This document shows positions 1-6,862 of a DNA stretch of 33,935 bases, piece after piece. Source of the DNA: Ramlibacter aquaticus. Lineage in GTDB: Bacteria; Pseudomonadota; Gammaproteobacteria; Burkholderiales; Burkholderiaceae_C. Numbering within the stretch: position 1 is the first letter of the stretch; each line of letters opens with the position of its first letter. The notes beneath the pieces were generated by a model that did no database searches, was not told where the DNA came from, and saw only the letters and a list, made by a program, of their open reading frames with translations. The stretch is from positions 1-33,935 of the forward strand of contig NZ_JADDOJ010000043.1 of the NCBI RefSeq assembly GCF_015159745.1, in the 5' to 3' direction. A program made the position numbers and the translations under genes.

Positions 1-127
1 AAAGATCGACAGCTTCGTCAGGCAGTACAACGAGAACTGCAAGCCGTTCACCTGGACGGCCACCGCGGATTCAATCCTCGAAAAACTCGCTCGCCTCTGC
101 GCACGAATTACCGGGACAGGACACTAG
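1..127 (+). pseudogene. IS630-family transposase, C-terminal end only
   Basis: An open frame enters from the left edge (first full codon at base 2) and stops at 125-127. The 41 visible residues read F..QYNE...PF.WT.TAD.IL.KLARLC.RITGTGH, which is the typical tail of IS630-family DDE transposases, where the last helix follows the catalytic domain. The catalytic residues lie outside the window, so it is unknown whether the rest is intact. Only 15 bases separate its stop from the stop codon of the convergent MAPEG gene. That leaves little room for the usual terminal inverted repeat, so this may be a decayed copy or one whose end overlaps the neighbouring gene. Identification is by motif recognition only. 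Confidence 0.72.
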
Positions 128-142
128 CCCCGCGCCCGCGCG

Positions 143-550
143 TCAGCCCAGCAGCAGGCGCGCAGCCCAGTAGGCACCGATGGCCATCTGGACCGAGAAG
201 GCGCTGAAACGAAGGCTCACGGCCAGGCGGGAGGTCGACGCGAGATGGATCAGCGACTGGACCATGCGCGCCGCCAGCAGTGCGTACGCCAGCGGGTCCG
301 TCACCGCAGTCTTGCCCGAGACCAGCGCGATCAGCATGAGCCCACCGAAGACCGGCAGGCCCTCGATGCAGTTCGCATGGGCTCGCGCCAGTCGCTGCAT
401 GAAGGGAGACAGGCTGGCGTTGTCCGGCGTGAAGCCGTTGGGCGGTACCCGTTTCGTCACGACGAGCTGGGTCCGGATGGCCTCCATGAGGATCAGCAGG
501 ACCAAGGTCCAGCTCACGAAGCCGGTGAGCGCACCGAGGGTTGAACTCAT
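143..550 (-). CDS. MAPEG family membrane protein
   Basis: A 135-residue, strongly hydrophobic protein with about four membrane segments. The first is near residues 8-25, and the last ends at the C-terminal A-R-L-L-L-G. The motif around R-A-H-A-N-C-I-E-G-L-P-V-F (residues about 54-66) is the signature of MAPEG proteins (membrane-associated proteins in eicosanoid and glutathione metabolism), where the Asn/Glu region lines the glutathione site. Bacterial members have no settled substrate. The ATG at 550 is chosen because GGAGGA precedes it at good spacing; a longer frame upstream adds an Arg-rich stretch without similarity. The gene lies downstream of the cupredoxin operon on the same strand, but a hairpin at 694-718 and about 170 bp separate them. 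Confidence 0.8.
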   Translation of the reverse strand: MSSTLGALTGFVSWTLVLLILMEAIRTQLVVTKRVPPNGFTPDNASLSPFMQRLARAHANCIEGLPVFGGLMLIALVSGKTAVTDPLAYALLAARMVQSLIHLASTSRLAVSLRFSAFSVQMAIGAYWAARLLLG

Positions 551-693
551 CGCAGTCCTCCTGACGCGGCCCGCAGCGCAAGCCGCACCTGATTGTGGCT
601 GCAAACGGGCGCCGCCGCGGAATGATGCAGGCCGGCTTCCGTCGGGCCTGTGCGTCTCAGGACCCTGGTGCCGTGTTCGCGGCCCGACCCCAG

Positions 694-718
694 GCCCTGC
701 CGGGCCGGCCGGCAGGCC
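694..718 (-). terminator. Candidate terminator of the DUF3034-globin-cupredoxin operon
   Basis: CCTGCCGG (696-703) pairs perfectly with CCGGCAGG (709-716) across a 5-base loop, and the flanking GG/CC extends the stem if one C is bulged. The hairpin sits directly after the stop codon of the cupredoxin gene in its reading direction. No U-tract follows, so Rho-independent termination is uncertain; it may instead be a 3' stabiliser. Confidence 0.4.
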
Positions 719-1411
719 TCAGATCCGCCGCCGGCGCGGCACGACCTGCAGCGCGATGCGCACCTGCACGGGCGTGGCGCCCGTGGTGGCAGCGACGGGG
801 GGCAGGTCCAGCAGCTGTTCGGCCTGCCACACGCGCACCTGCACGGCGCCGTCGGGCAGGCCCGCCAGCGACGCGTGGCCTTGCGCATCCGTCTGCAATG
901 TCCAGGGCGACTGGGCGACATAGACGTAGCCGCGCATGGACCCGTGCAAGTGGCAGCCCAGCAGGATGGGACCCGGCTCGGCCAGCGTGACCTCCTGGGA
1001 CTTCACCGCACCGCCGGCCTTGCGGCCGTCCACGCGCAGTTCGAAGCCCGCGCCCGGCGCGGCGTCCGCGCTGCCCATGAGCGTGGCCCTGGTGCCGCGC
1101 ACGTGGTGGTCGAAGCTGTCCCGGTTCTCGAAGCTGACCTTCGCACCCGCTGCCACCACGGTGAGGGCCGGCACGAACTGCAGCTTCTCCTGCCCGATCA
1201 CGGCGCTGGACGCGAGCGTGGGCGGCGTGCCCCCGGCATGGGCCGGCGTGGCGATCACCACGGCGTCGGGCACGGGCTTGCCGTCCTTGTCGACCACGGT
1301 GACTTCCAGCGTGCCCGCACGGGCGGGCAAGAGGGCCAGCGAGAGGGCCGCGAGCGCGCACCCGGCGCCCGCGCGCGCCAGCCGTCCCCAGCGGAATGCG
1401 AGGGTGTCCAT
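719..1411 (-). CDS. Secreted cupredoxin-like protein (methylamine-utilisation type)
   Basis: A 230-residue protein with a signal peptide (Arg-containing start, hydrophobic core around residues 15-30, probable cleavage after A-R-A near 32). An Ig-like beta domain with V-D-K-D-G-K-P-V-P-D-A follows. The copper-site pattern is F-D-H-H-V near 102-103 and G-C-H-L-H-G-S-M at 152-159, giving His, Cys153, His156 and Met159 as likely type-1 copper ligands. Proteins of this family are often named methylamine utilisation protein, but no methylamine dehydrogenase genes lie nearby, so that name should not be read as a function. Its ATG overlaps the stop of the globin gene (TGATG at 1409-1413), implying translational coupling. 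An electron-transfer role in the periplasm is inferred. Confidence 0.78.
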   Translation of the reverse strand: MDTLAFRWGRLARAGAGCALAALSLALLPARAGTLEVTVVDKDGKPVPDAVVIATPAHAGGTPPTLASSAVIGQEKLQFVPALTVVAAGAKVSFENRDSFDHHVRGTRATLMGSADAAPGAGFELRVDGRKAGGAVKSQEVTLAEPGPILLGCHLHGSMRGYVYVAQSPWTLQTDAQGHASLAGLPDGAVQVRVWQAEQLLDLPPVAATTGATPVQVRIALQVVPRRRRI

Positions 1412-1857
1412 CAGCGCACCGTGATCACGTCGCGGTGCATGGGTGCCAGCCGCGCCAGCAGCTGGCGCTGGTCGGCGAAGGCGATGCCTTGCGCGTCCAT
1501 GGCCTGTTCCAGCACCTCCACCAGCGCATTGAAGTCGCCCTTGCGGATGTCCATGTCCGCATGCGCGGTCTTCATGTCGGCGCCGCCGTACTCGCAGGGC
1601 CCGCCGCTCACCTGGCAGACCTGGTCCGTGAGCTGCTCCTTGAGGTGCGGCAGGTTGGCCTTGGCGAAGAAGGGCCCGGTGCGCGCGTCGGCGGCCAGGC
1701 GGGTGACGAAGTCGTTCATGAGGCGCTCGATGCCGGGCTTCTCGCCCAGGTGCTGGTACAGCGAGGCGTCCGCCGACTGGGCGGAGGCCGCGAGCGGCGC
1801 GAGCAGGGAGGCGCCCAGCGCGGCGGCGGCGAGGATGTGCTTGAAGAAGGGATGCAT
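1411..1857 (-). CDS. Periplasmic group 1 truncated haemoglobin
   Basis: A 148-residue protein: an N-terminal signal peptide (residues 1-26, ending A-A-S-A-Q) followed by a compact globin of about 120 residues. Family landmarks are S-L-Y-Q-H-L-G near 32-38, P-F-F near 62-64, and G-G-A-D-M-K-T-A-H-A where His99 fits the proximal haem ligand. Truncated globins bind O2, NO or related ligands; most are cytoplasmic, so a secreted one is notable. The middle gene of a three-gene operon, it lies 22 bp after the DUF3034 gene and overlaps the start of the cupredoxin gene. The paired cysteines 81 and 88 (V-C-Q-V-S-G-G-P-C) could form a disulfide in the periplasm. Ligand and redox partner are not known; the adjacent cupredoxin is the obvious candidate. 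Confidence 0.87.
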   Translation of the reverse strand: MHPFFKHILAAAALGASLLAPLAASAQSADASLYQHLGEKPGIERLMNDFVTRLAADARTGPFFAKANLPHLKEQLTDQVCQVSGGPCEYGGADMKTAHADMDIRKGDFNALVEVLEQAMDAQGIAFADQRQLLARLAPMHRDVITVR

Positions 1858-1879
1858 GGCGTGTTTCCTTGTCGGCGTG

Positions 1880-2809
1880 TCAGAAGGCGACCTGGGCGGC
1901 GGCGTAGGCGCCGGACTGGCGGCGCGAGCCGGTGATGCCGGGCACGACGCGGCCCAGGTCGACCCAGGCCAGCGTGAACGAGAGGTGGTGGGTGGGCGCC
2001 CACGCGATGAAGACGTCCTTCCAGTCGCTCTCGTGCAGGGCGCTGCCCAGCCCGGCGGCGCGACCCAGCGCCTCCAGGTTGTTCGGCTTGAACCGGTACT
2101 CGGCGCCGACCGCGATGTCGTGGCGCAGCAGGTAGGCGGCCGAGAGCTCCGCCTGCCAGCTGCGGCTGGCGCGGCCAGGCGCGGCGGCGCCGAATCCCAG
2201 CAGGCCGTTCTCGTTGGCCTGCGTGTTGCGCAGCGTGGCGTTCAGCAGCACGCCGGGGCCCAGCAGCAGCTTGGTCGCGGACACGTAGACATCGGTGCCG
2301 CTGCGCTTGGCGCCCAGGAAGTCGATCACCCCGCCCAGCGAGCCCGGGTGCAGCTGCTTGTGCTCGATGCCGACGGCCACCTGGGGCATCAGCGAGTCGG
2401 AATCCAGCACGGCGTCACCGGCGACCCGCAGCTTCGCGCCGAAGATGTCCAGCTTCAGGTGCTCGCCCGGCTGGATGCCGAAGGGCGCGATGCCGTTGAG
2501 AGCGATGGCCGGCGAGGCGTCGAAATCCTGGCGGGCGAGGGACACTTCCACGCGCTCGTTCCAGCCAGCGGCCACGCCGTAGGTCGTCAGGCCGTAGTCA
2601 CGGGTGTGCAGCCGGCTCGCATGCGCCGACAGGCCCCATTCGCCCTCGGACGCATTGCTGCCGATGACCGCCCAGGGCGTGAGGCCGCCGCCGGCGGCGC
2701 CATCGATGCTGCTGACGCCACCGGTCAGCAGGAGCTTGCCGGTGTCGGCCTGGGCCTGGAAGGAAAGGGCCGCCAGGGCCGCCGCGGCGGGAATCAGGAG
2801 TTTGCGCAT
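1880..2809 (-). CDS. DUF3034 family outer-membrane protein
   Basis: A 309-residue protein with a clear signal peptide (cleavage after A-Q-A near residue 21). The mature start G-K-L-L-L-T-G-G-V and the downstream G-A-A-G-G-G-L-T-P-W-A-V-I match the DUF3034 family. The rest alternates polar and hydrophobic residues, with many Gly and aromatic positions and a terminal Phe, as expected for an outer-membrane beta-barrel recognised by the Bam complex. Function is unknown. It is first in the operon with the periplasmic globin and the cupredoxin, so it could be a pore or scaffold for that unit; this is inference. Upstream, 2826-2863 holds two dyads that may control the operon. Confidence 0.85.
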   Translation of the reverse strand: MRKLLIPAAAALAALSFQAQADTGKLLLTGGVSSIDGAAGGGLTPWAVIGSNASEGEWGLSAHASRLHTRDYGLTTYGVAAGWNERVEVSLARQDFDASPAIALNGIAPFGIQPGEHLKLDIFGAKLRVAGDAVLDSDSLMPQVAVGIEHKQLHPGSLGGVIDFLGAKRSGTDVYVSATKLLLGPGVLLNATLRNTQANENGLLGFGAAAPGRASRSWQAELSAAYLLRHDIAVGAEYRFKPNNLEALGRAAGLGSALHESDWKDVFIAWAPTHHLSFTLAWVDLGRVVPGITGSRRQSGAYAAAQVAF

Positions 2810-2825
2810 GGGAGGGCTCGTTGAG

Positions 2826-2848
2826 GTTCTGCGATGGATACGCAGAAC
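2826..2848 (-). promoter_or_regulatory. Perfect 8-bp dyad upstream of the DUF3034 operon
   Basis: GTTCTGCG (2826-2833), seven bases, then CGCAGAAC (2841-2848): a perfect inverted repeat whose near edge is 17 bp upstream of the DUF3034 start codon. The position fits a repressor operator overlapping the promoter or a hairpin in the 5' leader. I cannot assign it to a known regulator: it does not match the FNR/NnrR consensus (TTGAT-N4-ATCAA). Confidence 0.5.
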
Positions 2849-2849
2849 T

Positions 2850-2863
2850 CATCCATTTGGATG
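2850..2863 (-). promoter_or_regulatory. Second short dyad next to the first
   Basis: CATCCA-TT-TGGATG, a perfect 6-bp inverted repeat, begins two bases after the first dyad. Read on the minus strand, TTGCAT at 2861-2866 could be a -35-like hexamer overlapping this dyad, but no convincing -10 is seen. Its ATCCAT arm is also complementary to GATGGAT in the loop of the first dyad, so the two elements could form alternative structures in RNA. Confidence 0.4.
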
Positions 2864-2952
2864 CAAGCCCGCCGATAGAACCCTGGCGCCCCGGGCCGGC
2901 AGCGGCCCAGGCCGGCGCGGGGCCCGGCGTGCAGGGCCCCAGCGCGCGGGGT

Positions 2953-3627
2953 TTAGAAGCTGTACGAGGCGCCGACCCGGATGACGGGGAAGTACCGCAG
3001 GTTGTGCAGCTTGTCCTGCAGGCTCTGGTTCTCTGCGGCCAGGTCGGACGCGAGCGTGCTGCAGACGGCCGCCGGTGAGCAGCCGTTGGCCGTGAGGCTG
3101 GTGCGCGCGTTGCCCTGGAAGATCACGCCCAGGTCGCTGGTGAGCGACCAGCCCTTGCGCGCGCTGGTGGCCCGGCCCCAGCCGATGCCCAGGTAGGGCG
3201 ACGGGCTGCGGAAGGTGGCGCGCCCGGACAGGCTGCCCAGCGTGTAGGTCGTGCCGTTGAGGGTGTACGTGCCGGCGCCCTGGGGCTGGCCGGTGGCGTC
3301 CAGCCTGTTGTTGTCGATCACCAGGCCGCCGGACACGCGGAACACCGAGTTCGCCTGCGGGAAGTAGTCGAGCAGCAGGTCGAAGGTCTGCAGGCGCAGC
3401 TTGGCGTCGTAGTCCACGCCGCGCGTGCTGGTGTTGTGCTTGTAGTCGAGGAAGTTGCCGCCCACGCGCAGGTCGAGCTGCGGTGCGATGGGGGTGGACA
3501 GGTGCACGCCCACGCCAGTGGTGCCCAGTTCCAGGCTCACGCCCAGGTCGGTGGCGAGGGCGGGAACGCAGGCACAGGCGGCGGCGAGGGCCAGGCTGGC
3601 GCGGACGGGAAAGAAGCGTTGGATCAT
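2953..3627 (-). CDS. Outer-membrane beta-barrel protein (OmpW-like)
   Basis: A 224-residue protein with a signal peptide (cleavage after A-L-A near residue 25). The body has repeated short amphipathic strands: V-S-L-E-L-G-T-T-G-V-G, L-D-L-R-V-G-G-N-F, and a closing V-I-R-V-G-A-S-Y-S-F with the terminal Phe typical of barrel proteins. Residues 65-125 resemble small outer-membrane proteins of the OmpW/beta-barrel type (F-D-L-L-L-D-Y-F-P, F-R-V-S-G-G-L). Cys pair near 184-190 in a loop. No substrate can be assigned. It sits 80 bp downstream of the DUF302 gene on the same strand and 143 bp upstream of the DUF3034 operon. The start at 3627 has no strong ribosome-binding site, but it is the only Met that gives a complete signal peptide. 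Confidence 0.75.
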   Translation of the reverse strand: MIQRFFPVRASLALAAACACVPALATDLGVSLELGTTGVGVHLSTPIAPQLDLRVGGNFLDYKHNTSTRGVDYDAKLRLQTFDLLLDYFPQANSVFRVSGGLVIDNNRLDATGQPQGAGTYTLNGTTYTLGSLSGRATFRSPSPYLGIGWGRATSARKGWSLTSDLGVIFQGNARTSLTANGCSPAAVCSTLASDLAAENQSLQDKLHNLRYFPVIRVGASYSF

Positions 3628-3707
3628 GGGGGACTGCAGTGAAATGGCGAGGGTTGCGGTGCGCGCCGCATGGGCGCGCGGCTGGAATCCTATCCGCAGC
3701 GCGACGC

Positions 3708-4100
3708 TCAGGCCCCGGTCAGCTTGTCCCGCGCCAGGGCCAGGCGCTGCCCGGCTTCTTCGGCCACGCCGGCCACGCCGGGGTTGCTGGTGAGCTGCAC
3801 CATCATGTGGGGGTCCAGGAAGCCGACCACCACGCGGCCGTCGGCCTCTTCACGCACGGTCACGTTGCAGGGCAGCAGCAGCCCGATCTCGGGCTCGGCC
3901 TGCAGCGCGCGGTGGGCGAGCGGTGGGTTGCAGGCGCCGAGGATGCGGTAGGCCGGCATGTCCACGCCGAGCTTGTCCTTCATGGCCTGGCGGATGTCGA
4001 TGTCGCTGAGGATCCCGAAGCCTTGCTCCTTGAGCGCGAGGGTGACGCGCTCCAGCGCGGCGTCGAAGGGACCGGGAACGGTGATGTGATGGCCGTACAT
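3708..4100 (-). CDS. DUF302 domain protein
   Basis: A 130-residue soluble protein covering one DUF302 domain. Recognisable features are the early F-D-A-A-L-E-R-V-T-L-A-L-K-E-Q-G-F-G-I-L-S-D-I-D (residues 12-35), Y-R-I-L-G-A-C-N-P-P-L-A and L-L-P-C-N-V-T-V-R-E. These two motifs, each with a conserved Cys, are typical of the family. DUF302 proteins are small, often found near metal, sulfur or redox genes, and their activity is unsettled. The ATG at 4100 is chosen over an in-frame upstream start because AGGA lies just before it and the domain begins immediately. It follows the PAP2 gene by 44 bp on the same strand and may share its transcript. Confidence 0.83.
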   Translation of the reverse strand: MYGHHITVPGPFDAALERVTLALKEQGFGILSDIDIRQAMKDKLGVDMPAYRILGACNPPLAHRALQAEPEIGLLLPCNVTVREEADGRVVVGFLDPHMMVQLTSNPGVAGVAEEAGQRLALARDKLTGA

Positions 4101-4144
4101 GCTGTGTCCTGGGTCGGATGCCGCAGTCCGCGCCCGCGACGTGC

Positions 4145-4834
4145 TCACGCGCGCGCCGGTGGGGCTGGCTTTGTTTCAGGAGGTTGCGGCGCGCCGGCCC
4201 TCAGCAATCCGCTGCGGGTGAAGGGCGTGGCGTGCCCCGACATGCGCAGGGCCAGCCGCGTGACCAGCGCGTGCGTGTCCATGGCGGGCGCGGCGCCGGG
4301 CAGCAGCGCCAGCCACAGCGCCGTGCCCGCGAGCCAGGCCTTGCCGGGCCGGGCGTGCGGCACGGGGCCCCGGCCCAGCACGGCCGCCGTGACGACCCCG
4401 CCCGTGAGCCAGCCCGCGACCACCTCGCTGGCCGAATGGGCGCCCAGCCTGTAGCGCGACAGGCCCACCAGCACGGCCAGCAGCAGGCCGGCGGCCGTGG
4501 CCCAGCGGCGTGCGCGGCCGGACGGGCTGGCGGCGAGCGCGGCGGCCAGTGGCGGGTACACCGCCGTGGCGAACATGGTGTGCCCCGAGATGCCGGTGAA
4601 GTCGAGTGCCGCCGAGCCGAGGCCCCAGCCGATGAAGGCCACCTTGGTCGCAGTGGTCAGCAGCACGGCGGCGCCCAGCCAGCCCATCCAGCGCAGGGCC
4701 TGGCTTCGGGACTCCGGCGCGCGCGCCTGCAGCGCGGCCGCAGCCAGCGCCAGCGGCAGGGCCAGCTGCGCTTCACCCAGGCGGGTGAGTGCATGCCAGA
4801 ACGGCCAGGGGCCTGGAAGGTGGATCGCCCACAT
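4145..4834 (-). CDS. PAP2-family membrane phosphatase
   Basis: A 229-residue integral membrane protein with about five hydrophobic segments. The PAP2 signature is present: S-G-H at 83-85 (His85, catalytic acid) and S-R-Y-R-L-G-A-H at 126-133 (His133, nucleophile), followed by Glu137 where most members have Asp. The first motif is reduced to Lys64 without the usual R-P. Relatives dephosphorylate lipid phosphates such as undecaprenyl pyrophosphate or phosphatidic acid on the periplasmic face. The Pro-rich tail ending P-P-A-R-A is probably disordered. It is the first gene of a minus-strand run; the 131 bp to wrbA is the only place for both promoters. Confidence 0.84.
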   Translation of the reverse strand: MWAIHLPGPWPFWHALTRLGEAQLALPLALAAAALQARAPESRSQALRWMGWLGAAVLLTTATKVAFIGWGLGSAALDFTGISGHTMFATAVYPPLAAALAASPSGRARRWATAAGLLLAVLVGLSRYRLGAHSASEVVAGWLTGGVVTAAVLGRGPVPHARPGKAWLAGTALWLALLPGAAPAMDTHALVTRLALRMSGHATPFTRSGLLRAGAPQPPETKPAPPARA

Positions 4835-4902
4835 AGGCCGGCCATTGTGCAGTGCCGCAGACCGTCGCGTTCAGGCGGGACCCCTGCACGCCAGGAAAGT
4901 CA

Positions 4903-4930
4903 TTGCACCGTCAAGCAAGGCCTATAGACT
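4903..4930 (+). promoter_or_regulatory. Candidate sigma-70 promoter of wrbA
   Basis: TTGCAC (4903-4908), a 16-bp spacer and TAGACT (4925-4930) resemble a -35/-10 pair. Transcription would begin near 4937, leaving a leader of about 29 nt before the wrbA ATG. Pattern match only. Confidence 0.4.
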
Positions 4931-4965
4931 GGACGCTCTGTTCTTCACTCATCAGCAGGTCCCCC

Positions 4966-5568
4966 ATGGCGAACATCCTCGTTCTGTATCACAGCGTCTA
5001 CGGCCACATCGAGGCGATGGCGAATGCAGTCGCGCAGGGCGCACGCGAGGTGCCGGGCAGCACCGTGACCATCAAGCGCGTGCCCGAGACCGTGCCGGAC
5101 GACGTGTTCCAGAAGTCCGGCGGCAAGGCCGACCAGCCGGCACCGATCGCCCAGCCGGGCGAACTCGCCGACTACGACGCCATCCTCTTCGGCACCGGCA
5201 CGCGCTTCGGCAACATGACCGGCCAGATGCGCACCTTCCTGGACCAGACCGGCGGCCTGTGGATGTCGGGCGCCCTGGTCGGCAAGGTCGGCTCGGTCTT
5301 CTGCTCCAGCGCCACGCAGCACGGCGGCCAGGAGAGCACCATCCTGACCTTCATCCCCACGCTGCTGCACCACGGGATGGTGGTGGTGGGCCTGCCCTAC
5401 GCCGAGCAGCGGCAGATGGGCATCGATGAAATCAAGGGCGGCAGCCCCTATGGCGCCTCCACCATCACCGGCGGCGGCGGCGAGCGCATGCCCAGCGAGC
5501 AGGAACTCGGCATGGCGCGCTTCCAGGGCAAGCACGTCGCCACGATCGCGACCAAGCTCTTCGGCTGA
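4966..5568 (+). CDS. wrbA: NAD(P)H:quinone oxidoreductase WrbA
   Basis: A 200-residue flavodoxin-fold enzyme, the family's usual length. The N-terminal [12 protein letters not shown] is the FMN phosphate-binding loop. The WrbA-specific middle [10 protein letters not shown] and the [11 protein letters not shown] near 160-170 are present. WrbA tetramers bind FMN and perform two-electron reduction of quinones with NAD(P)H, avoiding semiquinone radicals. The ATG at 4966 gives the canonical start M-A-N-I-L-V-L-Y; an open frame continues upstream without similarity. An 83-aa membrane protein follows by 18 bp, probably co-transcribed. Confidence 0.95.
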   Translation: MANILVLYHSVYGHIEAMANAVAQGAREVPGSTVTIKRVPETVPDDVFQKSGGKADQPAPIAQPGELADYDAILFGTGTRFGNMTGQMRTFLDQTGGLWMSGALVGKVGSVFCSSATQHGGQESTILTFIPTLLHHGMVVVGLPYAEQRQMGIDEIKGGSPYGASTITGGGGERMPSEQELGMARFQGKHVATIATKLFG

Positions 5569-5586
5569 GCCTTGCAGGCCCCTCGC

Positions 5587-5838
5587 ATGCCCGCCGGCGA
5601 GCCCCAGCCCCAGCCCCGTTACCGGCTGATCGGCGAGAAGTGGGACCAAGGCTGGTTCTTCGTCTGCCTGATGGCGGGCCTGATGCTGGGGCTGGCCGGC
5701 TTTGCCGGCGCCCTGGCCGCCTTCTTCACCGTCCGTGCCCTGGGCCCGAAAGTGCCGCGGGCCGCGGCCTTGGCCGGGGCGGTCGCCGCCGGCGTCCTGG
5801 TCACGGCCGGCGCCAAGGCGCTGATGGCGCTGGGCTGA
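5587..5838 (+). CDS. Small two-helix membrane protein, unknown
   Basis: An 83-residue protein: a Pro/Gln-rich start, then W-D-Q-G-W-F-F-V-C-L-M-A-G followed by two hydrophobic segments (about 26-48 and 56-80) joined by a short basic turn (L-G-P-K-V-P-R). No family is recognised. It begins 18 bp after wrbA on the same strand, and its stop is 3 bp from the convergent LysR stop. The ATG at 5587 is preferred to a TTG at 5572, although neither has a strong ribosome-binding site. Codon use matches the neighbours. Confidence 0.6.
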   Translation: MPAGEPQPQPRYRLIGEKWDQGWFFVCLMAGLMLGLAGFAGALAAFFTVRALGPKVPRAAALAGAVAAGVLVTAGAKALMALG

Positions 5839-5841
5839 GCC

Positions 5842-6744
5842 TCACTTCACATCCCAGTCCGGCGACGCCAGCTTGGCCGCCAGGAACTCCACGGCGACCC
5901 GCACCTTGGCCGGCACGCCGCGCCGCGTGGGGTAGAGCGCGTACAGGTCCAGCGTGAGCGAGCGGTACTGCGGCATCAGCTCGACCAGGTGGCCCGCGGC
6001 GAGTTCGCGCGCAATGAGGAAGGTGGGCTGCAACTGGATGCCCGCGCCGCGCAGGCAGGCCGCGATGCAGGTGTCGCCGTTGTTCGTCCACAGCCGGGGC
6101 TGCACCTTCACGCTGACCGGGCCGCCGGGCCCCGTGAACTGCCACTGCGTGCCCTGCGACAGCAGGCTGTAGGCCAGCACGTCGTGCTGCGCGAGCGCCG
6201 AGGGGTGTGTGGGCGTGCCCCGGCGCTCCAGGTAGGCGGGCGAGGCACACAGCACGAGGCGGGTGCTGGCGAGCTTGCGCGACACCAGCGATGAATCGGG
6301 CAGGCGTGCGATGCGCACCGCCAGGTCGAAGCCCTCCTCGACCAGGTCGATCACGCGGTCCGCCAGTTGCACGTCCAGCGTGACGCGCGGGTGGGCCTGC
6401 AGGAACTCGTCCCACAGCGGCGCGAGCTGCTGGATGCCGAAGCTCACCGGCACGCTCAGCTTCAGCAGGCCGCTCGCGGTCTGGCTGCGGGTGGACACCT
6501 CGGCCTCGGAGGCCTCGACGCTGGCCAGGATCTCCCGGCACCGGGCCAGGAAGAGCTCGCCTTCCTGCGTGAGCGACAGCCTGCGCGTGGTGCGGTGGAG
6601 CAGTCGCACGCCCAGGCGCTGCTCCAGCTCGGACAGGGAGCGCGATACCGCGGCCTTGGAGAGGCCCAGCGCGTCCGCCGCGCCCACGAAGCTGCCGGCA
6701 TCGACCACGGCGGTGAACACGCGCATTGCCTGGAATTTGTCCAT
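5842..6744 (-). CDS. LysR-family transcriptional regulator
   Basis: A 300-residue LysR protein of standard length. Residues 1-60 hold the winged helix-turn-helix (M-R-V-F-T-A-V-V-D-A-G-S-F, then S-K-A-A-V-S-R-S-L-S-E-L-E and L-L-H-R-T-T-R), and about 90-295 form the substrate-binding domain with V-S-F-G-I-Q-Q-L-A-P. Its short-chain CrgA/DHBP-type appearance is common among oxidative or aromatic-responsive regulators; the ligand is unknown. It is transcribed divergently from the DoxX gene, 118 bp apart. A T-N11-A-type dyad at 6751-6765, just upstream of its own start, is the probable binding site, so autoregulation and control of doxX are likely. Confidence 0.92.
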   Translation of the reverse strand: MDKFQAMRVFTAVVDAGSFVGAADALGLSKAAVSRSLSELEQRLGVRLLHRTTRRLSLTQEGELFLARCREILASVEASEAEVSTRSQTASGLLKLSVPVSFGIQQLAPLWDEFLQAHPRVTLDVQLADRVIDLVEEGFDLAVRIARLPDSSLVSRKLASTRLVLCASPAYLERRGTPTHPSALAQHDVLAYSLLSQGTQWQFTGPGGPVSVKVQPRLWTNNGDTCIAACLRGAGIQLQPTFLIARELAAGHLVELMPQYRSLTLDLYALYPTRRGVPAKVRVAVEFLAAKLASPDWDVK

Positions 6745-6750
6745 TGGCTC

Positions 6751-6765
6751 ATTATCCTGAACAAT
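6751..6765. promoter_or_regulatory. LysR-type T-N11-A dyad
   Basis: On the minus strand the site reads ATTGTTCAGGATAAT, a 15-bp imperfect dyad containing T-N11-A (five of seven arm positions symmetrical). It lies 7-21 bp upstream of the LysR start and about 100 bp upstream of doxX, the expected place for an autoregulated divergent operator. Confidence 0.4.
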
Positions 6766-6862
6766 GAATTGCCGGGATCTGGGTTTATCTGGTTATCGCC
6801 GATCAATACAGTCGAAGCATTCCCGCTGCAACGCGGGCCATCGAACTTGAAAGGTCCACACC

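Noticed and set aside
719..1411. Assigning a methylamine-oxidation role to the cupredoxin-like protein
   Set aside because: Only the family nickname suggests it; no mau genes are present, and its partners are a globin and a DUF3034 protein.
5842..5842. Terminator between the small membrane protein and the LysR gene
   Set aside because: Only three bases separate the convergent stop codons and no convincing stem was seen.
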